A stretch of DNA of 64,000 nucleotides from Flagellimonas spongiicola. GTDB lineage: Bacteria > Bacteroidota > Bacteroidia > Flavobacteriales > Flavobacteriaceae. Positions 9,045 to 18,351 of this stretch are shown here, one piece after another. Under the pieces are notes generated by a model, which searched no databases, had not been told where the DNA came from, and saw only the letters and a list, made by a program, of their open reading frames with translations. The stretch covers positions 248,001 through 312,000 of the forward strand of contig NZ_JAMFMA010000002.1 in assembly GCF_023502425.1 (NCBI RefSeq). The letters are read 5' to 3'. The position numbers were made by a program, and so were the translations under genes. The number at the start of each line of letters is the position of its first letter. The stretch's first letter is position 1.

Positions 9045-10320
9045 CAGAGGACTGTTTGGCCGAATAGATTGGCTTACCATTCTTCTTTATGTATTATTGG
9101 TCTTAGTTGGCTGGGTCAATATTTATTCCACGACCTTGAGCGACCCAGACCTCTCAATTTTTGATTTCAGCACACTTTACGGCAAACAACTCTTTTTTAT
9201 AGGTTTAGCAGGATTGGGCATACTGTTCGTGCTTTTCATAGAAACTAATTTCTTTGAACGCTTTGCTTCAATATTCTATATCATCTCTTTGATCTTATTG
9301 CTTGGCCTATTCGTTTTCGGAAAAACAATTGCTGGAGCAACCTCTTGGTATGACCTTGGATTTTTCAATCTACAGCCCTCAGAATTGGCAAAAATGACAA
9401 CGGCACTAGCCCTTGCAAAGTATTTAAGCGATATCCAAACAGATATTAGATCCAGAAAGCACCAAATATATGCACTGGCCATAATTTTACTCCCAGCACT
9501 CTTAATATTACCTCAACCAGACCCTGGTAGTTCCCTAATCTATTTTTCGCTGTTTTTTGTGCTTTTTAGGGAAGGATTCCCCCTTTATTATTTGGGTATA
9601 TTGGTTGTTATGGTCGCCTTATTTGCCACCACATTGATGTTTGGAACAGTTTGGGTTTCTATTGGACTTTTAATGTTGACCATTCTTATTTTCGGTTTTA
9701 AAAAGAAGTCGACAAAGATTCCATTACTTCCTTTTATTGCCATCATGGGAGCAGCCGTCCTGTTTTCATTTTCTGTGCGCTTTGTTTTTGACAATGTTTT
9801 TGAACAACGCCACCGTGACCGTTTTGCATTGTGGCTGAGTTTAGAAAAAGATGAAAAGAAATTAGAAGAAATACGCAAGACCATAGGTTATAATACCTAT
9901 CAATCCGAAAAAGCAATCGAATCCGGTGGATTTTTCGGTAAAGGATTCTTGGAGGGAACTCGTACTAAAGGAGATTTTGTGCCGGAACAACACACAGACT
10001 ATATTTTCAGCTCTGTAGGCGAAGAATGGGGGTTTTTGGGCACAGCAACGGTTATTCTACTCTTTTCCATTTTCTTTCTGCGTCTCATTTTTATAGCTGA
10101 ACGCCAAAAAAGTGATTTCAGCAGAATGTATGGGTATGGCGTAATTTCAATTTTATTGATACATTATTTCATAAACATTGGTATGGTCATAGGGCTTTTG
10201 CCAACTATTGGTGTACCACTACCCTTCTTTAGTTACGGAGGTTCAGGTCTTATCTTTTTTACAATGCTACTCTTTGTATTCCTGAAGTTGGATTCCAATA
10301 GGTTAAAAGACGGTATCTAA
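9034..10320 (+). CDS. rodA: Rod shape-determining protein RodA (SEDS glycosyltransferase)
   Basis: SEDS-family polytopic membrane enzyme that polymerises lipid II into glycan strands, working with PBP2. I choose ATG 9034 (428 residues), which overlaps the PBP2 stop by 11 bases; a GTG at 9007 would add nine poorly hydrophobic residues. About ten membrane helices are visible. Family motifs include LQPSELAKM (about residue 115-123), QPDPGSSLI (about 160-168), the large periplasmic loop with the FVPEQHTDYIFSSVGEEWGF motif (about residues 318-337) and the late GVPLPFFSYGGSGL motif. The end overlaps the convergent nuclease gene by 4 bases. Confidence 0.96.
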   Translation: MFGSRGLFGRIDWLTILLYVLLVLVGWVNIYSTTLSDPDLSIFDFSTLYGKQLFFIGLAGLGILFVLFIETNFFERFASIFYIISLILLLGLFVFGKTIAGATSWYDLGFFNLQPSELAKMTTALALAKYLSDIQTDIRSRKHQIYALAIILLPALLILPQPDPGSSLIYFSLFFVLFREGFPLYYLGILVVMVALFATTLMFGTVWVSIGLLMLTILIFGFKKKSTKIPLLPFIAIMGAAVLFSFSVRFVFDNVFEQRHRDRFALWLSLEKDEKKLEEIRKTIGYNTYQSEKAIESGGFFGKGFLEGTRTKGDFVPEQHTDYIFSSVGEEWGFLGTATVILLFSIFFLRLIFIAERQKSDFSRMYGYGVISILLIHYFINIGMVIGLLPTIGVPLPFFSYGGSGLIFFTMLLFVFLKLDSNRLKDGI

Positions 10321-11117
10321 AATTTCCACCCCAATTTTTCAACGGACGTTTCCAATTTGACTTGCCAATCCTGTGGTTGTTTTTCAAAAAAATCAATTCC
10401 GGTGCGGTGTTCCAATGTATCTACCGAAATCAAAAAATCTGACAAGGGTCTATTGCTTTCTTTATTTGCAAAGAGAAAGGCCAATAGCTTTGCATCTTTT
10501 CCATCCCCTTTTACAACAATCTTAAAAAATGCATCAGGCACATCCACATCCTCCTCACCAATTTCCTCTAATCCAGGTTCCAAAACCCCTCCTGTAATGA
10601 CGACCAAATCGCCATACATTTTGCACCATTTACGTATTTGCTGTTCCAAACGATTCCATATTCCTGCATTGAATTCTCGATTTTGTGGACTGATATTACT
10701 TGTATAAAAGGTCTCGTTATAGGCATATTCAGAAAAACGCCTATCTCCAGCGGGGCATAAATGCCCTCGATCATATCCCGAACCCTTATAATTTCTCCAG
10801 TCAGCAGATTTGGTCTTTACCTTTGGGTCTTCTATAAAATAAGGTCGGTCACGGTCATCATAGGTAAGATGCTCTTTCTTTAATGGATATGCCACCCACT
10901 CGGCCTGTTCATATGGTTCATTGTAGGATAACACAAAATAGTCATGCTCAACAATGTTTCCAGTAGTACTTTGGGGCAAGTAATCTAATATTGATGCGAT
11001 GCCCGCCCTGTCGCCCTCAGGATTGGTATATGAATCTGGCGTATAGAAGTTATCAAAAACCCAAAAACCTATTATACAAAGTATAATAAGTAGGGTATAA
11101 AGCTTCTTGTTGTTCAT
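10317..11117 (-). CDS. DNA/RNA non-specific endonuclease (ββα-metal, DRGH type)
   Basis: Secreted or membrane-anchored nuclease of 266 residues, counted from ATG 11117; a TTG at 11147 would add ten residues in front of the signal anchor and is less likely. A hydrophobic segment at residues 7-21 is a signal peptide or anchor. The catalytic DRGH motif of the Serratia nuclease (NucA) family is at 116-119, followed by LCPAGDRRFS, and the NISPQNREFNAGIWNRLE segment supplies the metal-binding Asn. Likely role is nutrient recycling of extracellular nucleic acid. It follows the tail-specific protease on the same strand but a terminator-like hairpin lies between them, so it may have its own promoter. 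Confidence 0.93.
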   Translation of the reverse strand: MNNKKLYTLLIILCIIGFWVFDNFYTPDSYTNPEGDRAGIASILDYLPQSTTGNIVEHDYFVLSYNEPYEQAEWVAYPLKKEHLTYDDRDRPYFIEDPKVKTKSADWRNYKGSGYDRGHLCPAGDRRFSEYAYNETFYTSNISPQNREFNAGIWNRLEQQIRKWCKMYGDLVVITGGVLEPGLEEIGEEDVDVPDAFFKIVVKGDGKDAKLLAFLFANKESNRPLSDFLISVDTLEHRTGIDFFEKQPQDWQVKLETSVEKLGWKF

Positions 11118-11150
11118 GGAATGAAGATAGGTTAGGATTACAAACAAAAA

Positions 11151-11176
11151 AAGCCGACTCCTAAAGAAGTCGGCTT
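11151..11176 (-). terminator. Intrinsic terminator after the tail-specific protease gene
   Basis: A 9-bp perfect stem (AAGCCGACT at 11151-11159 pairing with AGTCGGCTT at 11168-11176, 8-base loop) lies 20 bases past the stop of the gene at 11197. On the minus strand it is followed by a T-rich run, as expected for Rho-independent termination. Confidence 0.8.
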
Positions 11177-11196
11177 GTATTTTAACAAGAAAGTTA

Positions 11197-13362
11197 TTAG
11201 CCCTTCACGCTTGCCAACTTTCTTTCACTGCTTTTGATATTATTCAATTGAAGATCTCTTAACACATTAATCGCCTCTTCCACATAAATATCCCGAGCTA
11301 AACTTTTATGCCAGCGGTTTCTTTTTTCGCGAAGCACCGGATCTTGAGTAAATAACTCTGTTTCATATTTCAAGGATTCAAAAGTTAGTTTAGAATCATA
11401 TTCTCTTAAACTTTTGAAATGATCGGAACGTTTTTGAACTTCTTGGTCCCTAATTTTATAATCATCATAACTCAAGGAAACCATTACCTCGTCTTGCTGC
11501 TCCTTCAACCATTTTGCATTTTCTTCAATCAATTTGATTTGAGGGTTGTCCTCCATTCTCTTTTTACTATTGGAAACCGCAGTTTCAAAATCGATGTAGC
11601 CATCCCATATTTCGTAATCCGCAGGTGAAATCTTATCCCAACCAAGTGGATTGGATTGATCCCTTTCTCCTAAGTCGATATAGCTGTAACGATCCGGAAC
11701 AACAATATCACTCTTTACACCTTCTAATTGGGTAGAACCACCATTGATTCTGTAGAATTTTTGGGTGGTTAATTTAATCGCCCCCAAATCTCCATGCTCA
11801 TTACTTCGAACAATATTATCAAGTGGAATAACATTCTGAACCGTACCCTTTCCAAACGTTTGTTTACTTCCGATTACCACGGCACGTTTATAATCCTGCA
11901 TGGCTGCTGCTAAAATCTCAGAGGCGGACGCGGATAATTCATTTACCATGATTACCAACGGACCATCCCATTGGATGCGCTCGTCCTTATCCTCATGAAC
12001 TTCCTTGCGCTGACCAGAAGACCTAACTTGTACAATCGGGCCATCTTTTATAAATAGTCCTGCCATTTCCACAACAGTCTTCAATGAACCACCACCATTG
12101 TCTCTTAAATCCAGGACAATTCCTTCAACTCCTGCTTCTTTTAAGCGGTCTACTTCCTTAGCCACATCTGTAGCTGCGTTTCTTTCGGTATAATCTTCAA
12201 AATCCACATAGAACTTGGGAAGGTTGATCAAGCCATATTTATGCGTTTCTTTTTCAACGGTAGCGGATTTGGCAAACGATTCTTCCATTACCACTACATC
12301 ACGCGTAATCGAGATTACTTCTATGGTACCATCAACTCTTCTTATAGTCAAATCTACTGTAGTTCCCTTAGGGCCTTTGATCATCTTAATAGCATCTTCC
12401 AAGCGCATACCAACTATATCGGTTGGTTCTCCGCCATCTTGACCCACCTTTAGGATTTCATCCCCAACTTCCAGACTCTGCTCTCTCCAAACAGGTCCAC
12501 CTGAAATAATCTCTATAATCCGAGCACCTTCTGGACGTTTTTGCAATCGCGCACCAATACCTTCAAATTTTCCAGACATACCAATATCAAAACGCTCTTT
12601 TTCTTCTGGAGCAAAATAAAGGGTATGCGGATCAAATTCATCTACAATTGTATTGATGTATTGTACAAACCAGTCCTTGCGCTCCAGGTCGTCCACAAAA
12701 TCGAAAAATTCATCCAAAGTGGACTGCGTATTTTCACGCGCTTCTTCTTCCAACTGTGTTTTGTTCACAAGAGAAGGTAGCGAAGCATAAGTCAAATCAG
12801 CTACATTAGTTTTGGTATCGCCAGAATCAGTGATACTGTTTTCTATTTTTCCATCAAAAACAGAAAGTGTGTTGTATTTAAGTTGTTTCCTCCATCGATC
12901 TTTTAATTGTTTTCGATTGGAAGCATAATCTTGCTCCGAATAATCGATATTGATGGTTTCTTGCACGGAATAATCGAAAGGCTGCGCCAATACTTCCTTG
13001 TAGATATCCTTGGCCTCATCCATACGTTTCATCAAACGTTGGTAAACTATATTGAAGAAGGTAATATCCGTATTCTTGATTTCATCATCAATTTGAAAAC
13101 GATACTTTTCAAATTCCCTAATGTCGCTGGCCAAAAAATAGCGTTTGGTAGGATCTAAAATATCGATGAAATCGTCAAAGACATTTGATGAGAAATTATC
13201 ATTCAAGTTTTTAGGTTCATAATGACCTCTCTCAAGAACGTAGGTGATCAAGTCTAATAGCAGCTTATCCTTATCATCATTCTCAAACGATTTGTTGGTA
13301 AAACTACAGGATGCTACCGCAACCAGAATTACCATAAGTGCCAAGGTAAATTTCCTTTTCAT
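11197..13362 (-). CDS. prc: Carboxy-terminal processing (tail-specific) peptidase, S41 family
   Basis: Periplasmic serine protease of 721 residues that degrades or trims proteins from the C terminus. The N terminus is a lipoprotein signal with lipobox VASC (Cys19). A Tsp N-terminal helical domain (about 30-230) precedes a PDZ domain (about 245-340) and the S41 core, where ASASEILAAAMQDY contains the catalytic Ser and GSKQTFGKGTVQ the general-base Lys; GGGSLK is the oxyanion loop. A DUF3340-like C-terminal domain (about 570-710) completes the Prc architecture, longer than CtpA types. It is transcribed alone, ends in a hairpin terminator and is divergent from surE. Confidence 0.95.
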   Translation of the reverse strand: MKRKFTLALMVILVAVASCSFTNKSFENDDKDKLLLDLITYVLERGHYEPKNLNDNFSSNVFDDFIDILDPTKRYFLASDIREFEKYRFQIDDEIKNTDITFFNIVYQRLMKRMDEAKDIYKEVLAQPFDYSVQETINIDYSEQDYASNRKQLKDRWRKQLKYNTLSVFDGKIENSITDSGDTKTNVADLTYASLPSLVNKTQLEEEARENTQSTLDEFFDFVDDLERKDWFVQYINTIVDEFDPHTLYFAPEEKERFDIGMSGKFEGIGARLQKRPEGARIIEIISGGPVWREQSLEVGDEILKVGQDGGEPTDIVGMRLEDAIKMIKGPKGTTVDLTIRRVDGTIEVISITRDVVVMEESFAKSATVEKETHKYGLINLPKFYVDFEDYTERNAATDVAKEVDRLKEAGVEGIVLDLRDNGGGSLKTVVEMAGLFIKDGPIVQVRSSGQRKEVHEDKDERIQWDGPLVIMVNELSASASEILAAAMQDYKRAVVIGSKQTFGKGTVQNVIPLDNIVRSNEHGDLGAIKLTTQKFYRINGGSTQLEGVKSDIVVPDRYSYIDLGERDQSNPLGWDKISPADYEIWDGYIDFETAVSNSKKRMEDNPQIKLIEENAKWLKEQQDEVMVSLSYDDYKIRDQEVQKRSDHFKSLREYDSKLTFESLKYETELFTQDPVLREKRNRWHKSLARDIYVEEAINVLRDLQLNNIKSSERKLASVKG

Positions 13363-13566
13363 AAATAAGGTTGTTTAATTGGGAACGAAACTCGTTGGTC
13401 ATCCAACCAAATAATCATCACTTCATCCACAGTTTCTACTAGTATGAATTCCCTAAGATACAGAAAAAACCGTGCCACAATGGAGGCCTCCTTTTAATTT
13501 TTTGTTAAACACCTAGAGTTTCATATCCTAATGAAAAACGTATTTTTACTCTATTAATTATACAAA

Positions 13567-14343
13567 ATGAAAAAACCGCTCATTTTGGTTACCAATGATG
13601 ATGGAATCACCGCACCTGGATTACGCTCCTTGATCAAGGTGATGAAAGAAATAGGCGAAGTTGTGGTTGTAGCACCTGACAGTCCTCAATCCGGCATGGG
13701 TCATGCGATTACAATAGATAGCACCTTGTACTCCAAGCAAGTGGTCATTGACCAAAATGAAGGTGCACCATTAGAGTATAGTTGTAGTGGCACACCAGCA
13801 GATTGTGTAAAATTGGCGCTGCAAGAATTACTTGACAGAAAGCCCGATATCTGTGTCAGCGGAATCAATCACGGTTCCAATTCTTCTATAAATGTCATTT
13901 ATTCCGGTACTATGAGCGCAGCCATAGAAGCAGGTATTGAAGGCATTCCGGCCATTGGGTTTTCGTTATGTGATTATTCTTGGGAGGCTGATTTTCAATA
14001 CACTACCAAGGCGGTAAGAAAAATTGTTAAGGAAGCCTTGGAACACGGAATCCCAAGAGGGACGGTACTCAATGTCAATTTTCCCAAAACCGATTCCGAA
14101 CCAAAAGGAATAAAAGTTTGCCGTCAGGCACGCGCCAATTGGAAGGAGCAATTTGACAAACGTACCAGTCCTACAGGTAAAGATTATTATTGGTTATCTG
14201 GCGTATTTGAACTGCTGGACAAAGGTGAAGACACGGATGAATGGGCACTTGCGAATGGTTATGTTTCCGTTGTTCCCACAGAATTTGATTTAACCGCACA
14301 CCATGCCATTGGGCAAATCAATAATTGGAATTTGAATGAATAA
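13567..14343 (+). CDS. surE: 5'/3'-nucleotidase SurE
   Basis: Metal-dependent nucleoside monophosphatase of 258 residues. The active-site motifs are intact: TNDDGITAPG at about 9-18 (two metal-binding Asp) and SGINHGSNSSINVIYSGT at about 98-115 (metal Asn and phosphate loop). Family members clear nucleoside monophosphates and contribute to stationary-phase survival. The stop overlaps the start of the next small membrane-protein gene by 8 bases, and lpxB follows, so this is a short operon. Confidence 0.96.
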   Translation: MKKPLILVTNDDGITAPGLRSLIKVMKEIGEVVVVAPDSPQSGMGHAITIDSTLYSKQVVIDQNEGAPLEYSCSGTPADCVKLALQELLDRKPDICVSGINHGSNSSINVIYSGTMSAAIEAGIEGIPAIGFSLCDYSWEADFQYTTKAVRKIVKEALEHGIPRGTVLNVNFPKTDSEPKGIKVCRQARANWKEQFDKRTSPTGKDYYWLSGVFELLDKGEDTDEWALANGYVSVVPTEFDLTAHHAIGQINNWNLNE

Positions 14344-14623
14344 TAGAAAAGAAGTCTTAATTGGTTTTGCTGTTGGCGTGATTGCCAATTCGTTGGGAAC
14401 CCTAGGTTATATCTTACTTTTTTCGGATTTAGGAATTGTAGACACCTTCAATGCTGCTGTAACGCAAGGTCATGTTGGTAGTTTGCTGGCTTTGGGCGCC
14501 ATCCTTAATCTGGTTGCTTTTTTTGGCTTTTTGCGCTTAAAACGCGACCACAGGGCACGTGGGGTTATGGTCGCCACCTTGCTTACTGCCTTGGTGATCA
14601 TGTACTATAAATTTTTCAATTAA
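14336..14623 (+). CDS. Small conserved membrane protein
   Basis: Ninety-five residues with three hydrophobic helices (about 7-29, 45-65 and 76-92) separated by a short loop with a basic RLKRDHRARG stretch that should face the cytoplasm. I do not recognise a named family. Overlap with surE by 8 bases and 30 bases to lpxB indicate co-translation in the surE-lpxB operon, which is a usual place for such a protein in flavobacteria. No catalytic motif is visible. Confidence 0.85.
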   Translation: MNNRKEVLIGFAVGVIANSLGTLGYILLFSDLGIVDTFNAAVTQGHVGSLLALGAILNLVAFFGFLRLKRDHRARGVMVATLLTALVIMYYKFFN

Positions 14624-14653
14624 TATGATGGACCATCAATTCCTATCTATCCC

Positions 14654-15766
14654 ATGAAATATTACATCATTGCGGGTGAAGCTTCTGGAGACCTCCATGG
14701 TTCCAATCTAATCAAGGCTATAAAAAAAGAAGATAGTTCAGCCCAAATTAGATGTTGGGGAGGGGATTTGATGGAAAAAGCTGGCGGGGAGTTGGCCAAA
14801 CATTATAAGGACATGGCCTTTATGGGCTTCTTGGAAGTCATAAAGAACATCCCCACCATTTTCAAGAATATCGCCTTCTGCAAAGCTGATATTGAAAAGT
14901 TTGAACCCCATGTAATCGTATTCATTGATTTTTCTGGATTTAATTTGCGTATCGCCAAATGGGCCAAACAAAATGGCTACAAAACCAATTACTACATTTC
15001 ACCACAGATTTGGGCCTCTCGCGAAGGAAGAATAAAGAAAATCAAAAGAGATATTGACCAAATGCACGTAATCCTACCTTTTGAAAAGGAGTTTTATGAA
15101 GAAAAACATGGGTATCCCGTGCATTTTGTTGGTCACCCTTTAATTGATGCCATTGAGAATACTCCTATCCAAGATGGAGACAACTTTAGATCCAAAAACG
15201 GGTTGGATACATCCAAACCCATTATAGCCTTACTACCCGGGAGCAGAAAACAGGAAGTGCAAAAAATGCTATCCATCATGTTGTCCATTTGCAGGGACTA
15301 TCCAGAATATCAATTTGTGATTGCAGGCGCACCAAGCTTACCAGATGATTTCTACAAATCCTATCTAGAACAAGGACAAGTGGGCTATGTTTCCAATCAA
15401 ACCTATGCTTTATTGAACTACGCACACGCTGCCTTGGTCACTAGTGGTACTGCTACTTTGGAAACCGCACTTTTTAATGTCCCTCAAGTGGTTTGCTATA
15501 AAGGAAATTGGATATCGTATCAAATAGCAAAACGAATAATCACCTTGGATTTTATCTCCTTGGTGAATTTGATTATGGACAAAGAAGTAGTCAAAGAGCT
15601 CATTCAGAATGACTTGAATACTAACAACTTAAAAATCGAACTAAGTAAAATCATTGAAGGCACTTCAAGAAATCAGATTTTGGAGGACTATGAAACGCTT
15701 CGAAAAAAACTAGGCGGAACAGGCGCAAGTCAATTGGCAGCTAAATTAATTGTTGAAAATGCTTAA
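14654..15766 (+). CDS. lpxB: Lipid-A-disaccharide synthase
   Basis: Peripheral inner-membrane glycosyltransferase (GT19, 370 residues) that joins UDP-2,3-diacylglucosamine and lipid X to form the lipid A disaccharide. The N-terminal GEASGDLHGS motif, the FIDFSGFN segment (about 93-100), LLPGSRKQEV (about 194-203) and the VTSGTATLETAL donor-binding motif (about 261-272) are typical. It shows the organism makes lipid A; lptC for its export is at 34.4 kb. Confidence 0.97.
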   Translation: MKYYIIAGEASGDLHGSNLIKAIKKEDSSAQIRCWGGDLMEKAGGELAKHYKDMAFMGFLEVIKNIPTIFKNIAFCKADIEKFEPHVIVFIDFSGFNLRIAKWAKQNGYKTNYYISPQIWASREGRIKKIKRDIDQMHVILPFEKEFYEEKHGYPVHFVGHPLIDAIENTPIQDGDNFRSKNGLDTSKPIIALLPGSRKQEVQKMLSIMLSICRDYPEYQFVIAGAPSLPDDFYKSYLEQGQVGYVSNQTYALLNYAHAALVTSGTATLETALFNVPQVVCYKGNWISYQIAKRIITLDFISLVNLIMDKEVVKELIQNDLNTNNLKIELSKIIEGTSRNQILEDYETLRKKLGGTGASQLAAKLIVENA

Positions 15767-15796
15767 TTTATGACCTCAAGTCTTAAACCTACTTAA

Positions 15797-16339
15797 ATGT
15801 TAACAAGAGCATTAGGCATAATGGTCCTTTTTCTTCTTATTGGTTGCGGAGCCAAAAAGAAAAGAACCTATAGTAAAACACGGACCGTGACAGTGGAAGC
15901 TTCTCCTGAAGAATCACCACCTCCAAAAAAATCCAAAAAAGAAGATCGCAAGAACGCGAAAGCTGAACGAATTATTTCTACAGCCATGACATTTGCCGGG
16001 ACCCGATATAAATTTGGTGGTACCACTCGAAAAGGCATGGATTGTTCCGGACTGGTATTTGTTTCCTTACAGGAAAATGATATCGTTTTCCCAAGAGTTT
16101 CCTATCAAATGGCGGAACGTGGCAAACGCATAAAAGTTGGCCAAGTGGAAAAAGGCGATCTGTTGTTCTTCAATACAGGCAAAAGCAGAAAGCGCATTAA
16201 CCACGTTGGACTTGTGGTCGATGTAACTAAAAACGAAATTAAATTCATTCACGCTACAACCTCACGTGGTGTCATAGTTTCCTCGCTTAGGGAAGGCTAT
16301 TGGAACCATGCCTTTGTGAAGGCCATGAGGATATTGTAA
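15797..16339 (+). CDS. NlpC/P60 family lipoprotein (C40 peptidase)
   Basis: Probable murein endopeptidase of 180 residues anchored as a lipoprotein: lipobox with Cys17, then a Lys/Pro/Ser-rich linker (about 20-57) and an NlpC/P60 domain. The catalytic Cys83 lies in MDCSGLVF, His136 in INHVGLV and the third residue, His152, in FIHATTSRGV. It resembles E. coli Spr/MepS in size and order. The stop codon overlaps the comEC start (TAATG), so translation is coupled. It likely cleaves peptide crosslinks or stems during wall growth. Confidence 0.93.
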   Translation: MLTRALGIMVLFLLIGCGAKKKRTYSKTRTVTVEASPEESPPPKKSKKEDRKNAKAERIISTAMTFAGTRYKFGGTTRKGMDCSGLVFVSLQENDIVFPRVSYQMAERGKRIKVGQVEKGDLLFFNTGKSRKRINHVGLVVDVTKNEIKFIHATTSRGVIVSSLREGYWNHAFVKAMRIL

Positions 16340-18351
16340 TGCAACAATTCAATTTCGTGTCAATTCAATTGACCATATGCCTTATAACAGGTATAGTGGG
16401 TGGTTTCTATTTAAACATTCCTCCAAATCCCGCATTGATCTTTATACTATCCCTTCTCCCCTTTTTCTATCTGGCTTCCAAAAGACGTACTAAACAAGGA
16501 CCTCCATATTTTGAGCTATTGGCCATATTGATTGTTACGGCAGTAGGCGTGTTTGTGACTGGGCTTTCCACAACCAACACAATTAAAGTCACAAATATGG
16601 ATACAACCCAGTTTTGGGATCTCAAGGTTATCGAGGCATTAAAACCAACGCCATATTCCAAACGTTTTATAGCCAATATTCAATTTCAAAACGGAAAACC
16701 AACAAAAGGCAAGGTTGTCTTAAACCTTACCGGGAATCATTCAGGGTCGACGGTTATTGTAGATGATGAAATTGTATTCATTGGTAGACTGGAAGAAATT
16801 CCACCCCCTCGAAATCCGCACACTTTTGATTACAAAGGCTTCTTGGCCAAAAATGGTATTGAATATCAGTTCAGGGCCAAAAATGAAGGCCAACTTCGGA
16901 TTAAAGACCGACCAACCCGTACCTTGTATGGCTTTGCCATTGAGCTTCGAGATCATATCATTTCAAAACTCGAAAAGCAAAAATTTGGAAGCGATGAATT
17001 CAGTGTGATTCAAGCCTTGATATTAGGTAAAAGGGATGCAATATCCACCAATACGTTTGACGATTACAAAGATGCAGGAGCCATTCATATCTTGGCCGTT
17101 TCTGGACTGCATGTAGGTATTCTGTTATTGCTTTTGGAATTCCTATTATCTCCCTTGGAATATATTCCAAAAGGAAAATCCATTAAATTAATACTGCTCA
17201 TTCTTCTATTATGGAGCTATGCATTTGTTGCCGGCCTTTCTCCAAGTATAGTGCGTGCTGTTACCATGTTTTCTTTCTTCGCATATGCTATGTATTTAAA
17301 CCGACCAGCAAACTCGTTCAACATTTTAGGACTATCCATGTTCTTTATTTTGTTGATTCATCCCCTGTTTTTATTTCAAGTTGGATTCCAAATGAGTTAC
17401 GCTGCTGTTTTTGCCATTATATGGATTTACCCCAAACTACAGCGATTCTGGTATCCCGAAAATTGGTTTATTCGTAAAAGTTGGCAGTTACTCTCCGTTA
17501 GTATTTCAGCACAGCTTGGTGTTTTACCACTTAGCTTATTTTACTTTCATCAATTTCCGGCACTGTTTTTTGTTTCCAATCTCCTTATTGTTCCTTTTTT
17601 AGGCATTTTATTGGGAATGGGGATACTGACCATTGTACTGTCCCTACTGGAACTAGTTCCACAACATCTGGTCATTGCTTATGATTTTCTTATCCGTCAA
17701 ATGAACTCCCTAGTTTCATGGATCGCCCAACAAGAAGGTTTTATTTTTAGAAATATCTCTTTTGACGCATTTCAAATGGTCTTGGGATATATTCTTGTTA
17801 TAGCACTGGTCAATGCGCTATCCAATGGGAATTTTAAAAGATGGGGGTTGGTGGCAATTGCCATTATTGGATTTCACATCCATGGTATTAGCTTTTTATT
17901 ACTAGTGCAAAATGAAGAGCAACTCATTGTAGGACATCAAACTAAAAACTCCATTGTACTTCATCAAAAAGGCAGCAATCTTAACATCTATGCCGGCCAG
18001 CCAAAAAATGAAATCACTTGGATCAAAGATTTTGCGATAGCCGAACACCTTGATACTATTTTATACCATCCCATTGGTAATACCTATTTATTCAATAATC
18101 GTTCACTTTATGTAATGGATAGTTTGGCAATCTATCCTGAACAAGCAGATTACCTAATGCTTACGTATTCGCCCAAAATCCATTTGGATAGATTGTTGGA
18201 GCAGCTACATCCCAAATTGGTTATAGCTGATGGAAGTAATTACAAAAGTTCAATAAGGCGATGGAAAGAAAGCTGTCAAAAAAAAAGAATCCCTTTCCAC
18301 AATACGAGTGAAAAGGGATATTTATCTTTTGTATCAATGAAAGGTCAATGA
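16339..18351 (+). CDS. comEC: ComEC/Rec2 family competence protein
   Basis: Polytopic membrane protein of 670 residues. I take ATG 16339, which overlaps the stop of the preceding gene; an upstream in-frame start at 16300 would sit deep in that gene. An N-terminal DUF4131 region (about 1-190) is followed by the Competence domain with YKDAGAIHILAVSGLHVGIL (about residues 240-260) and about eight further helices. ComEC forms the inner-membrane channel for DNA during transformation. The last 120 residues do not show the HxHxDH signature of the metallo-beta-lactamase-like domain found in longer ComEC proteins. The 3' end overlaps the convergent transporter gene by 7 bases. Confidence 0.92.
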   Translation: MQQFNFVSIQLTICLITGIVGGFYLNIPPNPALIFILSLLPFFYLASKRRTKQGPPYFELLAILIVTAVGVFVTGLSTTNTIKVTNMDTTQFWDLKVIEALKPTPYSKRFIANIQFQNGKPTKGKVVLNLTGNHSGSTVIVDDEIVFIGRLEEIPPPRNPHTFDYKGFLAKNGIEYQFRAKNEGQLRIKDRPTRTLYGFAIELRDHIISKLEKQKFGSDEFSVIQALILGKRDAISTNTFDDYKDAGAIHILAVSGLHVGILLLLLEFLLSPLEYIPKGKSIKLILLILLLWSYAFVAGLSPSIVRAVTMFSFFAYAMYLNRPANSFNILGLSMFFILLIHPLFLFQVGFQMSYAAVFAIIWIYPKLQRFWYPENWFIRKSWQLLSVSISAQLGVLPLSLFYFHQFPALFFVSNLLIVPFLGILLGMGILTIVLSLLELVPQHLVIAYDFLIRQMNSLVSWIAQQEGFIFRNISFDAFQMVLGYILVIALVNALSNGNFKRWGLVAIAIIGFHIHGISFLLLVQNEEQLIVGHQTKNSIVLHQKGSNLNIYAGQPKNEITWIKDFAIAEHLDTILYHPIGNTYLFNNRSLYVMDSLAIYPEQADYLMLTYSPKIHLDRLLEQLHPKLVIADGSNYKSSIRRWKESCQKKRIPFHNTSEKGYLSFVSMKGQ

